Made by a program: the position numbers and the translations under genes
The notes under the pieces: model-generated
Told to the model about the DNA's origin: nothing
Databases searched by the model: none
The model's input: the letters and a program-made list of their open reading frames with translations, nothing else
Shown: positions 1-5,137 of the stretch, piece after piece
Position numbering within the stretch: position 1 is the stretch's first letter
Layout: each line of letters opens with the position of its first letter
Assembly: GCA_035540755.1 (NCBI GenBank)
Contig: DATLGD010000215.1
Coordinates: forward strand, 1 to 11,655
Direction: 5' to 3'
DNA from: DATLGD01 sp035540755
GTDB lineage: Bacteria; Actinomycetota; Actinomycetes; Mycobacteriales; SCTD01
DNA length: 11,655 bases

Positions 1-47
1 CTCCGAAACCTTGCCGGTGCGGCGTGTCGGGTGGATCTGCCCCCTTT

Positions 48-67
48 GCGCCACCTGCAGGTGACGC
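48..67 (-). terminator. Possible hairpin terminator of the quinone reductase gene
   Basis: Positions 52-63 are a perfect 12-bp palindrome (CACCTGCAGGTG). With outer GCG/CGC arms and one wobble position the symmetry extends to 48-67. As RNA from the minus strand it would fold into a GC-rich stem about 25 nt after the reductase stop codon. No U-tract follows, which is common in actinobacterial terminators but weakens the call. It could equally be a protein-binding palindrome. Nothing else, including no gene, is recognisable in 1-91. Confidence 0.3.
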
Positions 68-91
68 ACGCCACTCCGGACGGAGCTCGGC

Positions 92-1477
92 TCAGCCGTG
101 CTGGTGCAGCTGCCTCGCGGCCTCGGTCAGCGAGCCCGACAGCGACGGGTAGATCGAGAAGGTGTGCGACACCTGGTCGACGGTCAGCGCGTGCTGCACG
201 GCGATGGACACCGGCAGGATGAGCTCGCTGGCGTTCGGCGCGACGACGACGCCGCCCAGCACGGTGCCGGTACCGGGCCGGCAGAACAGCTTCACGAAGC
301 CGTCGGTGAGCCCGAGCATCTTGGCCCGGGCGTTGGTGGCCAGCGGCAGGTTGACCGTGTGGGCGTTGACCGAGCCCGACTCGACAGCCGTCTGCGTGAC
401 GCCGACCGAGGCGACCTGGGGGTCGGTGAACACGTTGGCGGCAACGGTCGAGAGCCGCAGCGGCGCGACCGCCTCGCCCAGGGCGTGCCACATGGCGATC
501 CGCCCCTGCATGGCCGCCACGGAGGCGAGCATCAGCACGCCGGTGCAGTCGCCCGCGGCGTAGATGCCGGGCACGGTCGTGCGCGAGACCCGGTCGACCT
601 GCACGAAGCCGCCGTCGGTGAGCGCGACGCCGGCCTCCTCCAGGCCGAGCCCGGCGGTGTTGGGGACCGAGCCGACCGTCATCAGCGCGTGCGAGCCGCG
701 CACCTCGCTGCCGTCGGTGAGCCGGACGACGACGCCGTCGCCGGTGCGCTGGACGCCGGCCGCCCGGCCGCGTCGCACCTGCATGCCGCGGCGGCCGAAG
801 ACCCCCTCGAGCAGCTCGGCGGCGTCGCGGTCCTCGCCCGGCAGCACCCGCTCGCGGCTGGAGACGAGCGTGACCTCGGAGCCCATCGCGAGGTAGGCGT
901 TGGCGAACTCGGCGCCGGTGACGCCCGAGCCGACGACCACCAGGTGCTCGGGGAGGTCGGGCAGGTCGTACAGCTGGCGCCAGTCGAGGATGCGCTCGCC
1001 GTCGGGCTCGGCCCCCGGCACGACCCGCGGGTGGGCGCCGGTGGCGAGAAGCACGACGTCGGCGTCGACCTGCTCCTCGCCGGCGCCGTCGTTCAGGGTG
1101 ACGTCGACCTGCCCGGGGCCGCGCAGGCAGGCGGCTCCGTGCAGCACGCGCACCCCCTCGGCCCCGAGCCGCCGGGTGATGTCGGCCGACTGCGCCAGGG
1201 CCAGGGACTTCACCCGGGCGTGCACCTCGGGGATGTGCGCGCTCACCTCGCCCCGCGAGCGGACGCCGACCTGCTGGGCGTCGTCGAGGTGGACGAGGAA
1301 CTCGCTGGTGGCGATGAAGGTCTTGGACGGCACGCAGTCCGACAGGACGCACTGCCCGCCGACCCCGTCGCGGTCGACCAGCGTGACCTCGGCCCCGAGC
1401 TGCACGGCGACCAGGGCCGCCTCGTACCCGGCCGGGCCTCCTCCGACGACGGCGATGCGGTGGGGGTTGTGGGTCAC
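92..1477 (-). CDS. lpdA: NAD(P)H-quinone dehydrogenase, LpdA-type flavoprotein disulfide reductase family
   Basis: A 461-residue FAD enzyme expected to pass electrons from NAD(P)H to quinones, by analogy with M. tuberculosis LpdA (Rv3303c); it is not expected to be the dehydrogenase-complex E3 subunit. Visible parts: FAD-binding GGGPAG at residues 12-17; a CxxxxC pair at C43 and C48 in GGQCVLSDCVPSK; a second dinucleotide fold, GSGVTG, near residue 180; the second FAD motif GIYAAGDCTG; and a C-terminal dimerisation domain. The C-terminal IYPSLSGS segment lacks the His-Glu pair of true lipoamide dehydrogenases, as recalled for LpdA, yet both cysteines are present. The GTG at 1477 was chosen because the FAD motif follows after the usual short lead; the open frame upstream is not reductase-like and runs antisense to sodC. 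No clear Shine-Dalgarno is seen. Divergent from sodC with 61 bp between them. Confidence 0.9.
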   Translation of the reverse strand: MTHNPHRIAVVGGGPAGYEAALVAVQLGAEVTLVDRDGVGGQCVLSDCVPSKTFIATSEFLVHLDDAQQVGVRSRGEVSAHIPEVHARVKSLALAQSADITRRLGAEGVRVLHGAACLRGPGQVDVTLNDGAGEEQVDADVVLLATGAHPRVVPGAEPDGERILDWRQLYDLPDLPEHLVVVGSGVTGAEFANAYLAMGSEVTLVSSRERVLPGEDRDAAELLEGVFGRRGMQVRRGRAAGVQRTGDGVVVRLTDGSEVRGSHALMTVGSVPNTAGLGLEEAGVALTDGGFVQVDRVSRTTVPGIYAAGDCTGVLMLASVAAMQGRIAMWHALGEAVAPLRLSTVAANVFTDPQVASVGVTQTAVESGSVNAHTVNLPLATNARAKMLGLTDGFVKLFCRPGTGTVLGGVVVAPNASELILPVSIAVQHALTVDQVSHTFSIYPSLSGSLTEAARQLHQHG

Positions 1478-1482
1478 CCGTC

Positions 1483-1488
1483 TAGTCT
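1483..1488 (+). promoter_or_regulatory. Candidate -10 element (TAGTCT) for sodC
   Basis: TAGTCT fits the actinobacterial TANNNT -10 pattern and lies in the 61-bp divergent gap, giving a predicted leader of roughly 40-45 nt for sodC. The same hexamer recurs before two other genes in this window (2154 and 8614). No convincing -35 TTGAC box is visible. A promoter for the leftward reductase gene could not be assigned. Confidence 0.4.
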
Positions 1489-1538
1489 CGCGCAGAGGGC
1501 CACGACACTGGTACGCACCCACGGACGGAGACCGCCCG

Positions 1539-2156
1539 ATGCCTCGAACGACCCGGACCGCGCTGGCTGCGCTGGCCGTCCTCGCACTCGCCGGCTGCGG
1601 GAACGACGCCCAGCAGGACGACCCCTCCTCCACCGACCTGCCCGGGCCGTCGGTCTCCGGAGAGCTCGTGGGACCAGCCGGCGAGCCTCGGGGGTCGGTC
1701 ACCCTGAGCTTCGGCTCCGGCGGGACCGTCGTCGACGTCGAGGCGGAGGGCCTGGAGCCGGGCTTCCACGGCTTCCACCTGCACGAGACCGGCCAGTGCG
1801 AGCCCGACAGCGCCGCGCCGTCCGATCCGGGCACGACCGGGCCGTTCCTGTCCGCAGGCGGTCACCTGTCCCGTTCCGGCGAGGACCACGGGGACCACGC
1901 CGGCGACCTGCCGCCACTGCTGGTCGGAGCGGACGGCCGGGCCGTCATGACGGTGACCAGCGACCGCCTGACCGAGGCCGACGTGCTGGACGACGACGGC
2001 ACCGCCGTGATGGTCCACGCCGGGCCGGACAACCTGGGCAACATCCCGGAGCGCTACGCGCCCGGCGGACCGGACGAGATGACGCTGAGCACCGGCGACA
2101 GCGGCGGCCGGGTGGCCTGCGCCGCACTGACCGCGGCTGACCTGCCTGGTCAGTAG
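1539..2156 (+). CDS. sodC: Cu/Zn superoxide dismutase, lipoprotein (SodC)
   Basis: A 205-residue exported enzyme that dismutates superoxide at the outer face of the membrane. The N-terminus is a lipoprotein signal: basic MPRTTR, a hydrophobic stretch, and lipobox LAGC with C20 as the lipidated cysteine. A Ser/Pro/Asp-rich linker follows, then the SOD beta-barrel. Copper ligands are H80 and H82 (FHLH), H109 (bridging) and H160 (VMVHAGPDN). Zn-type ligands are H117, H120 and D123, but the H117-H120 spacing is unusually short (see findings). C87 and C194 can form the conserved disulfide, and R191 matches the active-site arginine. The ATG at 1539 is preceded by a purine-rich GGACGGAG. The overall pattern resembles mycobacterial SodC, here with several potential zinc ligands. 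Located 11 bp before the next gene on the same strand. Confidence 0.93.
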   Translation: MPRTTRTALAALAVLALAGCGNDAQQDDPSSTDLPGPSVSGELVGPAGEPRGSVTLSFGSGGTVVDVEAEGLEPGFHGFHLHETGQCEPDSAAPSDPGTTGPFLSAGGHLSRSGEDHGDHAGDLPPLLVGADGRAVMTVTSDRLTEADVLDDDGTAVMVHAGPDNLGNIPERYAPGGPDEMTLSTGDSGGRVACAALTAADLPGQ

Positions 2157-2159
2157 TCT
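2154..2159 (+). promoter_or_regulatory. Candidate -10 element (TAGTCT) overlapping the sodC stop
   Basis: TAGTCT begins on the sodC TAG stop codon and ends 8 nt before the ATG at 2168. That spacing would start transcription at or 1-2 nt before the start codon, giving a leaderless mRNA. The 11-bp gap has no AGGAGG-like ribosome-binding site, which supports this reading. No -35 at ideal spacing is seen; CTGACC occurs at 2127 and 2137. Readthrough from sodC is also possible. Confidence 0.5.
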
Positions 2160-2167
2160 TCGGGGCC

Positions 2168-2620
2168 ATGGCGCTCTACGCGGCGTACGGGAGCAACCTC
2201 GACCCGGCGCAGATGCTGCAGCGCTGCCCGCACTCCCCCGCCGCCGGCACCGGCTGGCTCGAGGGCTGGCGGCTGACCTTCGGCGCCGAGGACCTCGGCT
2301 GGGAGGGGGCGCTCGCCACCGTCGTGGAGTCCCCGGGCGACCGGGTGTTCGTCGGCCTCTACGACATCACCGACGCCGACGTGCGCGCCCTCGACGCCTG
2401 GGAGGGCGCCGACACCGGGCTCTACCGCAAGGTCCGGGTCCGGGTGGCCACGCTCGACGACGACCGCCTCGCGTGGGTGTACGTCCTCGACGGCTACGAA
2501 GGCGGGCTGCCCTCGGCCCGCTACCTCGGCGTGCTCGCCGCCGCCGCCGAGGCGGCCGGCGCGCCCGACGACTACGTCGTCGAGCTGCGGGGCCGGCCCT
2601 GCCGCTCGATCGGGGACTGA
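2168..2620 (+). CDS. Gamma-glutamylcyclotransferase-fold (AIG2/GGCT-like) protein
   Basis: A 150-residue cytosolic protein. The N-terminal YAAYGSNL (YGSN at 7-10) is the substrate-binding loop signature of the gamma-glutamylcyclotransferase superfamily. E79 in the AWEGADTGLYRK segment sits where the catalytic glutamate of the fold is expected, followed by the usual Y-R/K strand and a WVYV strand. Family members release 5-oxoproline from gamma-glutamyl compounds or cleave gamma-glutamylamines, and some act on other amide substrates; the true substrate here is unknown. It converges on the amidohydrolase gene with only 19 bp between stop codons. M. tuberculosis Rv3304, next to lpdA, is probably the equivalent gene (from memory). 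It may be expressed as a leaderless mRNA from 2154-2159. Confidence 0.8.
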   Translation: MALYAAYGSNLDPAQMLQRCPHSPAAGTGWLEGWRLTFGAEDLGWEGALATVVESPGDRVFVGLYDITDADVRALDAWEGADTGLYRKVRVRVATLDDDRLAWVYVLDGYEGGLPSARYLGVLAAAAEAAGAPDDYVVELRGRPCRSIGD

Positions 2621-2639
2621 GAGCCGCGGACGGGGGCCG

Positions 2640-3821
2640 TCAGCCGGCCTGCAGCGCCGCCAGACCGACCGCCGTCATGACCCGGACGCCGGCCGGCAGC
2701 GCCTCCTCGTCGACGTCGAACGCGCCCTGGTGCAGGTCGTAGGGGTTGCTGCGCCCCGGCGACTTGACGCCGAGCCGGGCCAGCGCGCCCGGGACCCGCT
2801 CGAGGCACCAGGCGAAGTCCTCGCCGCCGAGCGACTGGGCCGTCGGCACGGCCGCACCGGTGCCGAGCGAGGCGCGTACCGCCGCCGCCATCAGCGCGGC
2901 GGCGGAGGGGTCGTTGACCACCGGCGGCACGCCCCGCTCGTAGGCGACGTGCGCCCGCGCGCCGTACGGGGCGACCAGCCCGTCGACCAGCCGGTGCACC
3001 ATGTCCGGGGCCCCGTGCCAGGCGTCCTTGTCGAGCACGCGCAGCGTGCCGTGCAGGACGCCCTCGCGCGGGATGGCGTTCGGCGCGATGCCGCTCGAGA
3101 CCCGGCCCCAGACCAGGCACAGCCCGGCGCGGGGATCGACCAGGCGCGAGAGCGCGGCGGGCAGCCCGGTGGCCACGGTCGCGAGGGCGTGGACCAGGTC
3201 GACGGTGTTGTGCGGGCGGGAGGTGTGACCGCCCGGGCCGGTCAGTCGCACCAGGAGGTCGTCGGCCGCGGCGGTGATCGGGCCGCTCTTGACGCCGACC
3301 CTGCCGACCTCGAGCGCGGGGTCGCAGTGCAGCGCGAAGGCCGAGGAGACGCCGTCGAAGAGCCCCTCCGCCAGGACGTCGACGGCGCCGCCTGGCATGA
3401 GCTCCTCGGCGTGCTGGAAGATCAGGCGCAGGGTCCCGTCGAGCTGGTCGGCGACGGGGGCCAGCGCGAGCGCCGTGCCGAGCAGCACCGCGGTGTGCAC
3501 GTCGTGACCGCAGGCGTGGCAGACCCCGGGGACGGTGGAGCGGTACGGCACGTCCTTCTCGTCCGGCAGCGGGAGGGCGTCGATGTCCGCCCGCAGCACG
3601 ACCGTGGGGCCGCCGCCGTTGCCGAGGTCGCAGACGACCCCGGTGCCCCCCGCCAGCGGCTGGGGCTTGAGGCCGGCGTCGGACAGGCGCTCGCACAGGA
3701 ACGCGGTGGTGCCGTGCTCCTGGCGGCCGAGCTCGGGGTGCGCGTGCAGCCACCGGCGGACGGTCACGAGCTCGTCCGCGTGCTCGGCCAGCCAGCGCTC
3801 GGCGTGCGGGCTCCCGGTCAT
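2640..3821 (-). CDS. M20-family metal-dependent amidohydrolase (AmiA/AmiB-like)
   Basis: A 393-residue cytosolic hydrolase of the M20D/aminoacylase-carboxypeptidase type, which cleaves N-acyl or amide-linked amino acids. Motifs in order: HAHPELG (26-32); RADIDALPL around D79 and D81; CHACGHDVH with metal ligands C104 and H106; the EE pair E139-E140 in FQHAEELMPGG, including the general base; H165 in ALHCDP; a dimerisation (lid) domain with GPGGHTSRPH; and C-terminal GGEDFAW followed by the final LHQGAFDVDEE metal region. All catalytic and metal positions look intact. The start ATG (3819-3821) overlaps the upstream ligase stop as ATGA, so translation is probably coupled. The exact substrate cannot be read from sequence. 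The pairing with a glutamate-amine ligase suggests a gamma-glutamyl or related amide, but ordinary N-acyl-amino acids are equally possible. Confidence 0.87.
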   Translation of the reverse strand: MTGSPHAERWLAEHADELVTVRRWLHAHPELGRQEHGTTAFLCERLSDAGLKPQPLAGGTGVVCDLGNGGGPTVVLRADIDALPLPDEKDVPYRSTVPGVCHACGHDVHTAVLLGTALALAPVADQLDGTLRLIFQHAEELMPGGAVDVLAEGLFDGVSSAFALHCDPALEVGRVGVKSGPITAAADDLLVRLTGPGGHTSRPHNTVDLVHALATVATGLPAALSRLVDPRAGLCLVWGRVSSGIAPNAIPREGVLHGTLRVLDKDAWHGAPDMVHRLVDGLVAPYGARAHVAYERGVPPVVNDPSAAALMAAAVRASLGTGAAVPTAQSLGGEDFAWCLERVPGALARLGVKSPGRSNPYDLHQGAFDVDEEALPAGVRVMTAVGLAALQAG

Positions 3822-5002
3822 CGGACCGCCCCCGGAGCGCCGAGGCCCTCTGCCGGCGGCCGCAGCACGGTGGGGGCGTCCTTCTCGAACTCCTCGACCA
3901 GGCTGTCGACGACGGCCGTGAGGTCGCCGCCGCTCGCCGCGGCCACGGCCCGCTGGCGCTCGTAGGAGGCGCCGGCCTCGACGATGCTCTCCACGCCCTG
4001 CAGCTGCTCGAGGCAGCCGAGCCGCTCGGCGGTCGGGCCGAGGTCCTGCACCAGCTCGCGCAGGGCGTCCCGCACCGGCACGAGCTCGTGGCTCTCCCCG
4101 CTGATGATGGAGGCGTCCATGCCGTGCCGCACCGCACGCCACTTGTTCTCGCGCACCACCCAGCCCTTGGGGCGGGGCAGCGTGTAGCCCTTGTCGACCT
4201 CGCGGTCGAACATCTCGACCAGGCACTGGGCGATGGCGGCGACCATCCCGACCTCGCGCAGCGTCGGCATGCCGTCGGCGATCCGCAGCTCGACGGTGCC
4301 GAAGTCGGGGTGCGGCCGGATGTCCCACCACACCTCCTTGATGGAGGCGATGGTCTTGGTCTTCAGCAGGGTCTCCATGTAGAGCTCGAACTCGGCCCAG
4401 TCGTCGAGCATGAACGGCAGGCCCGCCGTCGGCAGGCCCTCGAAGACCTTGGAGCGGGCCGACGCCAGGCCGGTGTCTCTGCCCTTCCAGTACGGCGACG
4501 ACGCCGACAGGGCGAGGATGTGCGGCACGTACGCGGTGAGGGCGTTGACGAAGGCCACCGCCTTGTCCGGGTGCCGGACGCCGACGTGCACGTGGACCCC
4601 GAAGATCTGCAGGCGGCGGGCCAGCCACTGCATGTCGTCGACGAGCTTGGCGTAGCGCGGCCCGGCGCTGATCTGCTGGGTCTGCCAGTCGGTGGTCGGG
4701 TGGGTGCCCGAGCAGGTCATCGCCAGGCCCCGGCGGTCGACCTCCGGGCGCAGCTGGTCGACCGTGCCGCCCAGGTCGGCCAGCGCCTCGGGAACGGTCT
4801 GGCAGACCCCCGTGATGACCTCGACGATCGACTGGAACAGCTCCGGCTTGGCCTTCGGGTGCTCCTGCTCGCCGGCCGGCAGGAGCGCCTGCAGGATCTG
4901 CGTGGCGCCGCTGCTCAGCTCGCGGGTCTCCCGATCGACGAGCATGAGCTCCCACTCGATGCCCAGGCTCGACCGCCGGGAGGAGTTGAAGGGGATCTGC
5001 AC
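3818..5002 (-). CDS. Glutamate-cysteine ligase-like carboxylate-amine ligase (GCS2/YbdK family)
   Basis: A 394-residue ATP-grasp-like ligase of the GCS2 family, which joins a carboxylate (often the gamma-carboxylate of glutamate) to an amine. Visible: the N-terminal GIEWELMLVD with acidic residues E16 and E18, SGTHP at 98-102, GVHVHVG with H137 and H139, and the VELRIADG strand typical of the fold. YbdK-type proteins have weak glutamate-cysteine ligase activity in vitro, and many members have unknown true substrates. Actinobacteria normally use mycothiol, so glutathione synthesis should not be assumed. The GTG start at 5002 is preferred because the catalytic GIEWE sits at residue 14 and a -10-like TAGGGT lies at -12 to -7; no SD is visible. 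The gene is first of a two-gene unit, its TGA overlapping the amidohydrolase ATG by 4 bp. Confidence 0.83.
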   Translation of the reverse strand: MQIPFNSSRRSSLGIEWELMLVDRETRELSSGATQILQALLPAGEQEHPKAKPELFQSIVEVITGVCQTVPEALADLGGTVDQLRPEVDRRGLAMTCSGTHPTTDWQTQQISAGPRYAKLVDDMQWLARRLQIFGVHVHVGVRHPDKAVAFVNALTAYVPHILALSASSPYWKGRDTGLASARSKVFEGLPTAGLPFMLDDWAEFELYMETLLKTKTIASIKEVWWDIRPHPDFGTVELRIADGMPTLREVGMVAAIAQCLVEMFDREVDKGYTLPRPKGWVVRENKWRAVRHGMDASIISGESHELVPVRDALRELVQDLGPTAERLGCLEQLQGVESIVEAGASYERQRAVAAASGGDLTAVVDSLVEEFEKDAPTVLRPPAEGLGAPGAVR

Positions 5003-5008
5003 GCGCGG

Positions 5009-5014
5009 ACCCTA
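5009..5014 (-). promoter_or_regulatory. Candidate -10 element (TAGGGT) for the ligase-amidohydrolase unit
   Basis: On the minus strand TAGGGT (TANNNT) occupies -12 to -7 relative to the first base of the GTG at 5002. This is the geometry of a leaderless transcript beginning at the start codon. There is no Shine-Dalgarno in the gap. No TTGAC-type -35 is visible. Confidence 0.45.
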
Positions 5015-5058
5015 CCCAGCGGGCGTGGGCAGACCCCTCCCGCACGCGGCGTCGCGGT

Positions 5059-5109
5059 GATCTCTGACGACGCGCGGACGGGCCGCAGCGCGGGCCGCCG
5101 TCAGAGATC
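5059..5109 (-). terminator. Inverted repeat between mutase and ligase genes, possible terminator
   Basis: Two perfect 11-bp arms, GATCTCTGACG (5059-5069) and CGTCAGAGATC (5099-5109), flank a 29-nt GC-rich loop that can pair further in part. The element lies 28 nt past the mutase stop on the same strand and before the ligase promoter, so a mutase terminator is the simplest reading. No U-tract follows. It could instead be a regulator-binding dyad for the ligase unit. The rest of the 135-bp gap (5003-5137) holds the ligase -10 and a short CCCGCGGG palindrome at 5112-5119. Confidence 0.45.
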
Positions 5110-5137
5110 GTCCCGCGGGGTCCCGCGCAGGCCGGGG

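Noticed and set aside
74..85. CTCCG-GA-CGGAG inverted repeat after the quinone reductase gene
   Set aside because: A two-base loop cannot form a normal hairpin, and such short GC repeats are expected by chance here.
98..2140. Open frame of 680 codons on the plus strand, antisense to the quinone reductase and out of frame with sodC
   Set aside because: Its product is low-complexity Arg/Gly/Ala/Asp/His-rich sequence typical of the shadow of a high-GC gene, and it contradicts two well-supported genes with intact motifs.
2572..4137. Open frame of 521 codons on the minus strand over the amidohydrolase gene
   Set aside because: It is the shifted frame of the amidohydrolase and ligase genes and very rich in Arg, Ala and Gly; the adjacent frame has all M20 motifs.
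3818..5002. Identification as EgtA or a glutathione-pathway GshA
   Set aside because: The GIEWE and GVHVHVG motifs and 394-residue length fit the YbdK-type branch, and no egtB, egtC, egtD or gshB gene is nearby.
5003..5137. Frameshifted remnant of a B12-binding domain after the mutase stop
   Set aside because: The gap is only 135 bp, contains an inverted repeat and a promoter, and shows no DxHxxG-like sequence in any frame. Two-chain mutases are a known organisation.
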